Made by a program: the position numbers and the translations under genes
Notes under the pieces: generated by a model
Told to the model about the DNA's origin: nothing
What the model saw: the letters and a program-made list of their open reading frames with translations, nothing else
The model's database searches: none
Shown here: positions 24,692 to 33,594 of the stretch, one piece after another
Layout: each line of letters starts with the position of its first letter
How positions within the stretch are numbered: position 1 is the first letter of the stretch
Origin: an uncultured Flammeovirgaceae bacterium
Lineage (GTDB): Bacteria; Bacteroidota; Bacteroidia; Cytophagales; Cyclobacteriaceae
Assembly: GCA_937884755.1 (NCBI GenBank)
Contig: CAKZYJ010000125.1
Span: 1 to 41,138, forward strand
Direction: 5' to 3'
DNA length: 41,138 nucleotides

Positions 24692-25011
24692 TTAAGAGGT
24701 TTTAAAGAATTGGTTTTCTAAACAAGTTAACCGGTCTTCTAGTTTGTTATGCTTTGTCTGAAGATAGTTAATCAAGCGATGAACATAAGTTTGTTCATGT
24801 CACCTCGCAACTGTTTGATCCCCTGAGCAAGATCATCTACGCAACTACTAAGGTGCAACTAACCATCCACTAGCTTTTCTAATAGCAGATTCTGTCGTTC
24901 ATCACTCTCAACCAGCTTAGTTAATAGCTCGCTGTGTTGATTTTGTTTCCGAAGTGATTCGGCTAGAAGCTCCTCTATGCGGCCGCTCGGCGGTCCAAGT
25001 TGATTTTTCAT
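24692..25011 (-). pseudogene. Decayed coiled-coil gene
   Basis: From ATG 25011 a 50-codon frame encodes a leucine-rich coiled coil (RIEELLAESLRKQNQHSELL) and stops at TAG (24861-24859). The same frame continues for 28 codons with coil-like sequence (DDLAQGIKQLRGDMNKLMFIA) up to TGA at 24774. A shifted frame then continues for 27 codons (YLQTKHNKLEDRLTCLENQF) to TAA at 24692. Together they look like one coiled-coil protein of about 107 residues, broken by a nonsense and a frameshift change. The short first frame could also be a real 50-residue protein. Family unknown. It fills the 368-base gap between DUF4920 and DUF427 genes. Confidence 0.4.
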
Positions 25012-25044
25012 AAGTGATTGGCTATACAAGGATTAGAACTAGGA

Positions 25045-25533
25045 TTACCAGCCCCAGGTTCCCGCCCCGCCTTTGAAGGGGCCAACGATGTCGGAAGTAA
25101 TCCAGCCGCAGTAGAAGTCACCTTCCTGAGCTTTTACTTGTTCATCGCCTAGGTAGCAGGCTTCCATTCTACTCGGGTAAAAGGCCACGTGGTCTTTCAG
25201 GGTTTCGTAGCCCTGTACCGGATTGGGATAAAACCAGGCGGCCTCGAGTATTTCTTTGTTGCCTACGCGTACGGTATAGTAGCCGGCTCGGCCTTTAAAC
25301 TCGCAGTAGGTGGTTTGCTGCGTTCGGTGCAGAAAGTCCATTTTAATATCTTCCGGTGGGATGTAGTAGACTGGCGGATGGCTGGTTTCCAGTACCCGCT
25401 TAGCATGGTTGGTATCGGCAATTACGGTTCCGTTAAAAACGACCCGTACGTGTTTGCTTACATCTTCTACCCGCGGAGGGCGCGGATAATCCCATACTGA
25501 CTCCTGACCCGGCTTTGGCTCAATTCGTTTCAT
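25045..25533 (-). CDS. DUF427 domain protein
   Basis: A 162-residue cytosolic protein composed of one DUF427 domain. Family features are VRVVFNGTVIADTNHAKRVLETSHPPVYYIP, HRTQQTTYCEFKGRAGYY, AAWFYPNP and YPSRMEACYLG, and the C-terminal GWITSDIVGPFKGGAGTWGW extends past the core. Function is not established. It lies near aspS, 107 bases away and separated by a long palindromic repeat, so co-transcription is uncertain. Confidence 0.93.
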   Translation of the reverse strand: MKRIEPKPGQESVWDYPRPPRVEDVSKHVRVVFNGTVIADTNHAKRVLETSHPPVYYIPPEDIKMDFLHRTQQTTYCEFKGRAGYYTVRVGNKEILEAAWFYPNPVQGYETLKDHVAFYPSRMEACYLGDEQVKAQEGDFYCGWITSDIVGPFKGGAGTWGW

Positions 25534-25583
25534 ACTATAAGAATTTTATAGGGAAACGTGCTTACTTGATGAAGGTTTGAAAG

Positions 25584-25638
25584 AAACCACATAGACACAT
25601 AGTACACAGTAGGAAACTCTAAGTGACTTATGTGGTTT
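25584..25638. repeat. Long palindromic intergenic repeat, possible aspS terminator
   Basis: Arms AAACCACATA (25584-25593) and TATGTGGTTT (25629-25638) are perfectly complementary. The interior adds CAC/GTG and TAG/CTA pairs, giving a long cruciform-like hairpin. T-rich bases follow on both strands. I recall similar 'CCACATAG...' palindromes in other Bacteroidota genomes, which suggests a dispersed repeat. It lies just past the aspS stop. Confidence 0.5.
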
Positions 25639-25640
25639 TA

Positions 25641-27401
25641 TTACTTCTCATTCTCCTTGACCTCAATTCCCAGTTCGTCTAACTGCTCGTCGGCAATGGT
25701 GGAAGGAGTATCAATCATCACATCGCGACCGGCGTTATTTTTGGGAAAGGCGATGTAGTCGCGGATAGAATCGGCTCCGTCGAAGAGGGCACACATGCGG
25801 TCGAAACCGAAGGCAATACCACCGTGGGGAGGAGCCCCGTACTCAAAGGCATCCATCAGAAAGCCAAACTGCTTTTGGGCTTCTTCATCGGTAAAGCCCA
25901 GCACTTGAAACATTTTCTTTTGCAAGCCCCGGTCGTAAATTCGGATGGAGCCGCCACCAATTTCTACGCCATTGATTACCAAGTCGTAAGCGTTAGCTCG
26001 TACCTCTCCCGGCGTGGAATCTAACTTTTCAATGTCTTCCGGCTTAGGTGAGGTGAAGGGGTGGTGCATGGCGTAGTAACGCTGAGTGTCTTCGTCCCAC
26101 TCCAGCAACGGGAAATCTACTACCCACAGCGGTTTGTAGACGGATCTGTCGCGCAAGTCTAGTTCGGAACCCATATGCAGCCGTAGTTCAGATAGAGCTT
26201 TGCGAGTAGGATGGGCATCGCCCGATAGTACCAGTAGCAAGTCACCTTCCTGGGCCTGCATGGTTTGCATCCACTCCTTCAAATCATCCTGACTGTAAAA
26301 TTTATCTACCGATGACTTAAACGTACCATCGGCATTACACTTCACGTACACTAAGCCTTTCGCGCCAACTTGCGGGCGTTTGACAAAATTAGTCAACGCA
26401 TCCAGTTGCTTACGAGAGTATTCGGCGTAGCCAGAGGCTACGATTCCGACGACTAGTTCGGCACTATCAAAGACGTTGAAGCCTTTGCCCTGAGCTACTT
26501 CGTTCAGCTCCACAAAACGCATTTCGAAACGAGTATCGGGCTTATCGTTGCCGTAGTACTTCATGGCATCAGCGTAGCTCATTCGAGGAAAATCTTCTAC
26601 CAGCCCCAGCCCTTTCACTTCTCGGAACAGATGCTTGGTTAATCCTTCAAAGGTGTTTAGCACGTCCTCCTGGGTGACGAACGACATTTCGCAGTCAATC
26701 TGGGTGAACTCGGGTTGGCGGTCGGCCCGGAGGTCTTCATCGCGAAAACACTTTACAATCTGGTAGTAGCGGTCGAAGCCGGAAACCATCAGCAGTTGCT
26801 TAAACGTTTGCGGCGATTGGGGTAGCGCATAAAACTCACTAGGGTGCATGCGAGAAGGTACCACAAAATCGCGGGCACCTTCGGGAGTGGACTTGGTGAG
26901 TACCGGGGTTTCTACTTCGATGAAGTACTCCCCATCCAGGTAGCGGCGGGTTTGCTGCATCATGCGGTGACGGAGCTGGAGCTTCTGACGCACTTCGTTG
27001 CGGCGCAAATCCAGGTAGCGATACTTCATCCGCAGGTCTTCACCACCGTCGGTGTTATCTTCAATGGTAAAGGGCGGTACTTTGGAGGGGTTCAGCACCT
27101 CTAAATCCGTGACTTCAATTTCGATATCACCAGTGGGTAAATCGGGATTTTTGGAATAGCGTTCGATTACCTTTCCGCTGGCTTTTAGTACGTATTCGCG
27201 CCCTACATCCTGGGCCTTTTTAATCAGTTCCTCGGCCGTTTCACCTTCCTTAAAAATTAGTTGAGTGAGCCCGTAGCGGTCGCGCAGATCAATCCACAGT
27301 ACTCCCCCTTTATCGCGTTTGCGCTGTACCCATCCGGTGAGGGTTACTTCTGTCCCAGCATTTTCTAGTCGTAGTTCGCCGCAGGTATGCGTCCGTAGCA
27401 T
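25641..27401 (-). CDS. aspS: Aspartyl-tRNA synthetase
   Basis: A 586-residue class IIb synthetase of the bacterial type that charges tRNA-Asp in the cytosol. The N-terminal OB-fold anticodon-binding domain is at about residues 1-105 ([26 protein letters not shown]). The catalytic core has motif 2 [18 protein letters not shown] at about 215-232. The bacterial GAD insertion spans about 300-410. Motif 3 is at about 535-548 ([13 protein letters not shown]), with GAPPHGG just before. Length matches the family. It is transcribed alone; whether it is discriminating cannot be settled by reading. Confidence 0.98.
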   Translation of the reverse strand: MLRTHTCGELRLENAGTEVTLTGWVQRKRDKGGVLWIDLRDRYGLTQLIFKEGETAEELIKKAQDVGREYVLKASGKVIERYSKNPDLPTGDIEIEVTDLEVLNPSKVPPFTIEDNTDGGEDLRMKYRYLDLRRNEVRQKLQLRHRMMQQTRRYLDGEYFIEVETPVLTKSTPEGARDFVVPSRMHPSEFYALPQSPQTFKQLLMVSGFDRYYQIVKCFRDEDLRADRQPEFTQIDCEMSFVTQEDVLNTFEGLTKHLFREVKGLGLVEDFPRMSYADAMKYYGNDKPDTRFEMRFVELNEVAQGKGFNVFDSAELVVGIVASGYAEYSRKQLDALTNFVKRPQVGAKGLVYVKCNADGTFKSSVDKFYSQDDLKEWMQTMQAQEGDLLLVLSGDAHPTRKALSELRLHMGSELDLRDRSVYKPLWVVDFPLLEWDEDTQRYYAMHHPFTSPKPEDIEKLDSTPGEVRANAYDLVINGVEIGGGSIRIYDRGLQKKMFQVLGFTDEEAQKQFGFLMDAFEYGAPPHGGIAFGFDRMCALFDGADSIRDYIAFPKNNAGRDVMIDTPSTIADEQLDELGIEVKENEK

Positions 27402-27521
27402 ATGTCTATTCAGTTTAGGTTAACTTTTAGGGATGTAAAGTTAGCCTTTTTTAGAGCCAGGAAAAGCCCCAGTTACTGAAAAACACGAAGCGGTGAGAGG
27501 TATTCATAAGACATATATTAG

Positions 27522-27529
27522 TATATTTG
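27522..27529 (+). promoter_or_regulatory. Possible -7 element for the class V aminotransferase gene
   Basis: TATATTTG matches TAnnTTTG and lies 60 bases before the start codon. No proper -33 TTG is visible. Confidence 0.35.
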
Positions 27530-27589
27530 GTGAAATAGATGATTTTCAAAATTTAATTTTTAGATAGTCTATTCTGCAAAACCAATATT

Positions 27590-28858
27590 ATGAAAAATAG
27601 CTACCAACCTACCTCTCGTCGTCGTTTTCTGAAGAAGACCCTGGCCGGAGCCAGCCTAAGTGCTCTACCCGTTTCCTTGTCAGCCGAAAACGCGCTGCTT
27701 CTATCGATAGACTCTGTCGAAGAAGGTGAAGCGTACTGGCGACAGATACGGCAGCAGTTTGGCTTGCGGCCCAACCTGATTCTAATGAATGCGGCTAATT
27801 TATGTCCCAGTCCCCGGGCAGTTTCCGAAGCGGTGTACGCCGGTACGCAGGATTTAGACTACGATGCTTCCTTCCACAACCGGAAAAAGTTTGGTGAACT
27901 ACGAACGGAGCTTCGCAGCAAATTAGCGAACTACCTCAACGTGAGTATTGAGGAAATCACACTAACCCGCAATACCAGCGAAAGCAATAATACTATTGTG
28001 CAGGGGCTACCCCTGAAAGAAGGCGATGAGGTGGTGCTCTGGGAGCAGAATCACCCGACTAACCTGCTGGTCTGGCAGGTGCAGGCGAGACGTACCGGAT
28101 TTACCGTGAAAGTAGTGAGCACACCGGAGAACCCAGCTTCGCCTCAGGAACTTATTGATCCTTTTTTGCAGGCATTTACCCCGCGCACTCGGTTGCTTTC
28201 TTTTTCGCACATTTCTAATACCACAGGAGTGGCTATGCCCGATGAGTTGTGTAAAATAGCCCGAGAGAAAGGAATCTTATCGATGGTAGATGGAGCCCAA
28301 TCCTTCGGTAGTCGGGAGCTGGATTTATCGGCTATTGGCTGCGATTTTTATACCAGCAGTGCCCATAAATGGTTTTTGGGTCCTCGGGAAATGGGTATTC
28401 TGTACGTGCGTCAGCCACTCATTTCTGAATTATGGCCCCACCTGGTAGCTGCTGGATACGAGAAGCACGCGTCGGACGACATTGAGCGACTTTCTTCCTT
28501 AGGTCAGCAGGATATTGCGAAAATTCCGGCATTCAGCAAAGCAGTAGAATTTCACGAAGCTATTGGTCAGAAGCAAATTGCTCAACGCATTAGCAGTTTG
28601 GCTAGTCAGTTGAAAGAGCAGATACAAAGTCATTTTCCTCAAGCTACACTCGTTACTCCAGTGACCAAAGAAATGAGCGGTGGGGTGGTGATTGCGCAGT
28701 TTCCTGAGCAGAATCACGTTCAACTCTTTAATCAACTGTACGAACAGCACCATATTGCTTGCGCTCCTACCGGCGGCCTGCGCTTTTCACCTACTATTTA
28801 TAATACTCCGGAAGAGGTAACTAAGGTGATGGACGCTCTCACTACCTTAGTCAGTTAA
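27590..28858 (+). CDS. Tat-exported class V aminotransferase-like PLP enzyme
   Basis: A 422-residue PLP-dependent fold-type I protein related to isopenicillin-N epimerases and cysteine desulfurases. The N-terminus has a Tat signal (SRRRFLKKTLAGASLSALPVSLSA, Arg10-Arg12), so it may act in the periplasm. The PLP pocket is complete: TRNTSESNN near 128, an Asp-x-Ala-Gln motif (VDGAQSFG, Asp234), and the Schiff-base Lys260 in SSAHKWF. The C-terminal domain includes APTGGLRFSPTIYNTPEEV. Substrate is unknown; no desulfurase Cys loop is obvious. The next gene starts 77 bases downstream in the same direction. Confidence 0.9.
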   Translation: MKNSYQPTSRRRFLKKTLAGASLSALPVSLSAENALLLSIDSVEEGEAYWRQIRQQFGLRPNLILMNAANLCPSPRAVSEAVYAGTQDLDYDASFHNRKKFGELRTELRSKLANYLNVSIEEITLTRNTSESNNTIVQGLPLKEGDEVVLWEQNHPTNLLVWQVQARRTGFTVKVVSTPENPASPQELIDPFLQAFTPRTRLLSFSHISNTTGVAMPDELCKIAREKGILSMVDGAQSFGSRELDLSAIGCDFYTSSAHKWFLGPREMGILYVRQPLISELWPHLVAAGYEKHASDDIERLSSLGQQDIAKIPAFSKAVEFHEAIGQKQIAQRISSLASQLKEQIQSHFPQATLVTPVTKEMSGGVVIAQFPEQNHVQLFNQLYEQHHIACAPTGGLRFSPTIYNTPEEVTKVMDALTTLVS

Positions 28859-28935
28859 GAATAAATTAGCTCGGTCAGGGCAACGAGAGAGCAATGCATT
28901 CGTTTCCATTTATGGTGAATGTACATAGCAATCAT

Positions 28936-30168
28936 ATGCACTGGCTTAGGACGTATCTTGTTGTTTACTGCTTATTTTTTTCTTTTCCACTGGTTGGCCA
29001 GCAACTTTCCCCAGATGCTACCATTAGTCTGCTGACGTACTCGCCCAGTTCACAACTGTATACCGCTTTCGGGCATAGTGCTTTGCGGATAAAAGACCCC
29101 ACTCAGTCAATGGGCGGCACCCCGCTGGATAGAGTTTATAACTACGGTACTTTTGATTTTGATGAGCCTGGATTTTATCTCAAGTTTATGCGGGGTAAGC
29201 TTAATTATAAGTTGAGTGCTTACGATTTTCGATACGTGGAATTGGAGCAGCAGCAACGACAGATGAACGTGCGGGAACAGGTATTCAATCTGACGCTAGA
29301 GCAGAAGCAGGCACTGTTTGATTTTTTGAATAACAACGCCCTGCCCGAAAATCGCTTTTACCTTTATGACTTTTTCTACGACAACTGTGCTACCCGCATT
29401 CGCGATGCATTTGAAGTTGTGTTAGGAGAATCCTTACAGTTAGATACTACTTTTATACTACCTGCCGAGCAAAAAACTTTCCGGCAACTTATTGACGAAT
29501 ATCTGGACCCTCAACCCTGGGCAGACTTCGGTATTGACCTGGCGTTGGGAGCACGGATTGATCAAACCGCCTCTCCCTACGAGTATATGTTTTTACCCGA
29601 CTATCTGGCCGAAGGATTCGAAGGAAGCACACTAACTCGAGACGGTCAAACCGTTCCTCTGGTAAAACGAGATGAAATTATTATGGCCGGGACGCAGGAG
29701 ATGGTGTCACCGATCGAGTACATGCATCCACGCTGGACGTTTATCGCGCTGTTTGCCGTATTTCTGATCTGGACGATTATCACCCGCAAGCAAAAGCCAT
29801 TACATTGGCCGGATATTATACTATTTGGTGCTATCGGATTGCTGGGCACACTTTTGTTAATTCTTTGGCTGGCAACTGACCATCAGACTACCAAAGAAAA
29901 CTGGAATTTGCTTTGGGCACATCCGCTGCATTTACTCACGGCTATACTGCTTACGAGTAAGCAGCTAGGCATCGGCGCAAAGCTTTACTTCTTAATTAGT
30001 GGTTTCTTTTATCTTGGATTAATCGCTGCTTCAGAAGTAATTCCGCAAGAGTATCATCCGGCGATTATCCCCCTTATTGCGCTAATTGCGTTCCGCTACT
30101 TTTACAAGTACCACCAGATTAACTTACCACGGCGGGTTCCTCCGGCTTCAGTTCGGGCGTCTTCGTAG
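28936..30168 (+). CDS. DUF4105 (Lnb-like) membrane protein
   Basis: About 410 residues. Two earlier in-frame ATGs exist (28894 and 28912). The ATG at 28936 places the hydrophobic signal at the N-terminus (MHWLRTYLVVYCLFFSFPLVGQQ), so I prefer it. A periplasmic DUF4105 domain follows, with the family motifs YTAFGHSALRI and YDFFYDNCATRIRDAF, whose His and Cys resemble a cysteine-peptidase-like site. From about residue 250 to the end there are four or five membrane helices (WTFIALFAVFLIWTIITRK onward). The last 50 bases overlap, tail to tail, the convergent polyferredoxin gene. Role probably in envelope or lipid turnover, unproven. Confidence 0.88.
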   Translation: MHWLRTYLVVYCLFFSFPLVGQQLSPDATISLLTYSPSSQLYTAFGHSALRIKDPTQSMGGTPLDRVYNYGTFDFDEPGFYLKFMRGKLNYKLSAYDFRYVELEQQQRQMNVREQVFNLTLEQKQALFDFLNNNALPENRFYLYDFFYDNCATRIRDAFEVVLGESLQLDTTFILPAEQKTFRQLIDEYLDPQPWADFGIDLALGARIDQTASPYEYMFLPDYLAEGFEGSTLTRDGQTVPLVKRDEIIMAGTQEMVSPIEYMHPRWTFIALFAVFLIWTIITRKQKPLHWPDIILFGAIGLLGTLLLILWLATDHQTTKENWNLLWAHPLHLLTAILLTSKQLGIGAKLYFLISGFFYLGLIAASEVIPQEYHPAIIPLIALIAFRYFYKYHQINLPRRVPPASVRASS

Positions 30169-32026
30169 TGCCGTCAATTTGAACGCTGTCGTTGCCAATG
30201 ATGATGGGCATACCGAAGCGGCCTTCTTCCGGACCATTTTCTAGTTTGAGTACTCCTCGGGGGCAAACGGCTGAGCAGATGCCACAGCCGACGCAGGAAG
30301 ACCGGATAATATTCTGTCCACGCTGAGCGTACCAGCGTACGTCGATACCCATTTCGCAATAGGTAGAGCAGTTGCCGCAGGATATGCACTGACCGCCATT
30401 GGTGGTAATGCGGAAGCGGGACTTGAAGCGTTGTACCAGACCCAAATAAGCGGCTAGTGGACAACCGAAGCGGCACCACACCCGATTCCCCATCAGCGGG
30501 TAAAAACCGGTACCAATCACTCCGGCGAAACCTGCCCCAATAAAAAAGCCGTAAGTCTCCGCCAGGGTGTAGGTAGGAATTCCGAGTAAACTGCCGCTTC
30601 CGGTGAAGAAGGTGTAAATCATTCCGATGGTCATCACTACCGCGAACACCAGTACCCCGTGGATCAGGTAGCGTTCTACCTGCCAAGCCCGTAGCGACTT
30701 ATCGGACAGTTGTCGGTAAGGGTCACCCAAGGTTTCAGCCAGACCGCCGCAACCACAAACCCAGGAACAGTACCAGCGCTTTCCGAAGAAATAGACAAAG
30801 ACCGGAACCGCTACAATAATTAAGGCTATGCCCCAAAACAACATGAATAAACCTAAGCCTCCGTTATCAATTAATTGGTTCAGGCTACTAGGGAAGAAGA
30901 AATCGTAGTCGAGCGGCCAGATATTTTTGAAGTCGAAGTAGGGATTGTTGAGCCGGATAAGAATTTCAGGAATTAGGAACGCAAAGGCGGTCTGGAAGAA
31001 CATAACCGAAATGGTACGTATAATCTGATAGCGATTATGGCGATAATTGATGATCATCCGGATACCCATCACAAAAATACAGAGCGTGTAGAGGAAGCCG
31101 TACAAGAAGAATTCTCCGGCTGGGTTGCCACTTAAAGATAGACTAACTGGGTCAACTAATAAAATCCAATTGGTCATGTAGTAGGGGTAGAAGTACAGTA
31201 CGATATAGAATAGAATTAGAAATGTACCGACCAGAATACCTAACCAGCCTCGGTGCTTCAGCGCCGAATGGAAAATATGGTTGTTCTTAATTCCGGGATG
31301 TTCCTCTACCCTCGGTAGCAAATACATCAGTGACCCAATAATGGCGGTGAGAAACGTAATCAGCAATACCGCAAGTTTGTTCTCAGCAATGAAGCCCACA
31401 GTAGAAGCTTTTACAATAGATGTTTTCAATCCTTTGGCCCGGTACTTATCGATACCCTTTTGGCGAGCGATATCATTATTGATATTCGTAACCTGACCGC
31501 TGAGTTGGCTTTGTAATTCTTCGGCACTGCTAAACTGCCTTCCCTCCATCCAGTTAGTATAATCGCGCAGCTTTTGCGCTTTAGCCTCTCCTGCCTCACC
31601 CTCGCCGAAAACCGAAGTAGCCACGTCTAACTGATACGTTCCCTCATTTTCAGAAATGATTTTCTCTACGATCTGACCAGCTTCCTGATCAGAAATGCCA
31701 TAGATGCTTTTTGCTTGCTCGTTTACCCGCTGAATAGCACCTTCCAAATCGCTAATGAAAGCAAAGTTACTACCGTAGGTTTTACTCAGCATATCAGAAG
31801 CGCCTTCCAGTGATAGTTGGTAGGTAGAAGGAGCTACATTGTTTTCGGTGGTAGAAGTTTGCTGAGCCGCCGCGTTCATATTTTTCTCCTTTTCCGTTCC
31901 CAGTTGCTGAAGCAGCGTGTCTTCGGTGAGCTGATAATTAGATAGAAAGAAGATAGCGATAAAGCAGCCGAATCCGGCGATAAACAGGCCTAGGCCAATA
32001 ATTTGCGTAATACTTTTTCCTTGCAT
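30119..32026 (-). CDS. NapH/NosR-like membrane polyferredoxin
   Basis: A 635-residue iron-sulfur membrane protein for electron transfer. One helix lies at about residues 8-29. A roughly 180-residue polar, helical periplasmic domain follows (30-215), with no FMN-binding Thr motif of NosR. Then several helices run to about residue 500. Cysteine motifs are CxxxCxC (Cys420, Cys424, Cys426), Cys518 and Cys522-Pro. Two complete 4Fe-4S ferredoxin sites follow: Cys547/550/553/557 and Cys578/581/584/588-Pro. The layout resembles NapH, MauN and the C-terminal half of NosR. It starts 11 bases after the FAD oxidoreductase gene, suggesting NAD(P)H to flavin to iron-sulfur flow across the membrane; this is inference. 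Confidence 0.88.
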   Translation of the reverse strand: MQGKSITQIIGLGLFIAGFGCFIAIFFLSNYQLTEDTLLQQLGTEKEKNMNAAAQQTSTTENNVAPSTYQLSLEGASDMLSKTYGSNFAFISDLEGAIQRVNEQAKSIYGISDQEAGQIVEKIISENEGTYQLDVATSVFGEGEAGEAKAQKLRDYTNWMEGRQFSSAEELQSQLSGQVTNINNDIARQKGIDKYRAKGLKTSIVKASTVGFIAENKLAVLLITFLTAIIGSLMYLLPRVEEHPGIKNNHIFHSALKHRGWLGILVGTFLILFYIVLYFYPYYMTNWILLVDPVSLSLSGNPAGEFFLYGFLYTLCIFVMGIRMIINYRHNRYQIIRTISVMFFQTAFAFLIPEILIRLNNPYFDFKNIWPLDYDFFFPSSLNQLIDNGGLGLFMLFWGIALIIVAVPVFVYFFGKRWYCSWVCGCGGLAETLGDPYRQLSDKSLRAWQVERYLIHGVLVFAVVMTIGMIYTFFTGSGSLLGIPTYTLAETYGFFIGAGFAGVIGTGFYPLMGNRVWCRFGCPLAAYLGLVQRFKSRFRITTNGGQCISCGNCSTYCEMGIDVRWYAQRGQNIIRSSCVGCGICSAVCPRGVLKLENGPEEGRFGMPIIIGNDSVQIDGTTKTPELKPEEPAVVS

Positions 32027-32037
32027 AGTTTGAATCT

Positions 32038-33381
32038 TTACAGTCCGAATATGGCCGCAATGGCACTTTTACGCTTGCGCTTCACCGGACGATCGGGGTA
32101 GGTATCAATGAATTTCTGAATGATTTCGTCTTCGTGCTTCTGGTAGAATTCGGGGTCGAAGTTGGCCTCTTCCAGATGCTCCATTACGTATTGTACGTCT
32201 CTCTGTTCTCGTAGCCAGCGGTCGCATACTTCGTGGCGGAAGCGGATACCCATTAGATTGAATCCGATTACCGTTCCGCTTTCGCGCTCAAAGGCAACTC
32301 TAACCGCCTTTTCTCCACCTTCGTGCTCCCAGTAAAATTGCTCCTCAAATTCTTGCTGCTGAGCATTCATCTGTCCGTATACCTGATACTCAATATCGAA
32401 GAACTTAGCTGAATTGAAGAAGATACCTGGCACATATTTCATCGGCTGGCCGCAGATGGTTTTAGCTACCGTTTCGCCCTGCATGCGCCCGCTGTACCAA
32501 ATTTGTTCTAAAGGACGTCGGCCCGACGGCGGATTGCGATGCTGGGCACAATCGCCGGTAGCGTACACATCAGGAACGTTGGTTCGTAACTGCTCATCCA
32601 CCAAAATTCCCCGGTTGGTTTCAATCCCGGAACCTTCCAAAAACTTGATGTTAGGATGTACCCCAATGGTAATGCCTACAAACTGACAAGGGTATTCTTC
32701 ACCATCTTCCAGTACTATGGATGATACCCGTCCCTGAGAATCGCCTTTAAATTCCTTTACGCTTCGTTCGGTGAGCAGATTGATCCCATTAGCCCGCACG
32801 TGGCGACTAATCATCTTGGCTTCTTCGGGAGGTAGCACGTGGCTCCAGTATTCTTTTTCGCGAATGAAAAATGTAACCGGAATATGCCGGGTGTGGAGGC
32901 ACTCGGCCATTTCCACACCGATTAACCCTCCGCCGACAATCACCGCTTGTTTCACGTTTTCGGTATTACCTTCCATTGCCTCAATGTCCTGATAGGTAAT
33001 CATTCCCTGAATCCCCTTTAGGTTTTCGCCCGGCCAACCGGCGCGGTTTCCGCTAGAACCAGTTGCCAACAAGAGAATATCGTAGTTGAGTGAAGAACCT
33101 TGCTTTAAGTGCAGTGTCTTATTTTCGGTATCTACCTTCTCCACATAATCCCTAACCAGGCTAATTTCATTTTTGGGCCAAAACCAGTCTTCGTAAGGCT
33201 TGGTATGCTCGTAGGTCATATGCCCCATGTAGATGTACATCAGAGCCGTTCTAGAAAAGAAATGGTCGGTTTCAGCGGAGATAACGGTGATCTTATATTC
33301 ACTGGCTGGTTTTAACTTTCGGATATTGCGAGCGGCGGTAATACCGGAAATACCGTTTCCGATAATGCAAACGTGGGGCAT
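32038..33381 (-). CDS. NAD(P)/FAD-dependent oxidoreductase (nitrite/rubredoxin reductase-like)
   Basis: A 447-residue two-dinucleotide-binding flavoprotein. The FAD Rossmann motif is GNGISG (8-13) and the NAD(P) motif is VGGGLIG (149-155). The second FAD signature is DVYATGDCA (271-279). The fold matches the NirB/rubredoxin-reductase class of pyridine nucleotide oxidoreductases. The C-terminal region (about 320-447) has extra sequence with HEVCDRWL near 405. No redox-active CxxC disulfide of the glutathione-reductase class is present. It is translationally close to the polyferredoxin (11-base gap), so it is the probable electron donor or acceptor. Substrate is not evident. Confidence 0.92.
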   Translation of the reverse strand: MPHVCIIGNGISGITAARNIRKLKPASEYKITVISAETDHFFSRTALMYIYMGHMTYEHTKPYEDWFWPKNEISLVRDYVEKVDTENKTLHLKQGSSLNYDILLLATGSSGNRAGWPGENLKGIQGMITYQDIEAMEGNTENVKQAVIVGGGLIGVEMAECLHTRHIPVTFFIREKEYWSHVLPPEEAKMISRHVRANGINLLTERSVKEFKGDSQGRVSSIVLEDGEEYPCQFVGITIGVHPNIKFLEGSGIETNRGILVDEQLRTNVPDVYATGDCAQHRNPPSGRRPLEQIWYSGRMQGETVAKTICGQPMKYVPGIFFNSAKFFDIEYQVYGQMNAQQQEFEEQFYWEHEGGEKAVRVAFERESGTVIGFNLMGIRFRHEVCDRWLREQRDVQYVMEHLEEANFDPEFYQKHEDEIIQKFIDTYPDRPVKRKRKSAIAAIFGL

Positions 33382-33533
33382 AGGTTAGAATATTTATCTC
33401 ACGAAATTAAGCTACGGACAAGGTAGAAAAAGTCAGGTAGATTACATAGTAGATAGTCCACAGTCCTTTTTAATGAGTAGCGATTAATGACTGATGATTA
33501 ATGGAGATTTTTCATCATTTCATTAATCATCAA

Positions 33534-33567
33534 TCCGAGCCGCGGCGACCGTTGCGTAGTGGCATTA
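33534..33567. repeat. GC-rich interspersed repeat, copy A
   Basis: A 34-base core beginning TCCGAGCCGCGGCGACCG matches copy B at 36350-36383 in 28 of 34 bases. AT-rich sequence with repeated ATTAATGA/TCATTAAT motifs flanks it in roughly inverted arrangement. It sits between the FAD oxidoreductase start and the end of the outer-membrane gene. Confidence 0.6.
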
Positions 33568-33594
33568 GTCATTCATCATTCATTAATGGTCAAG

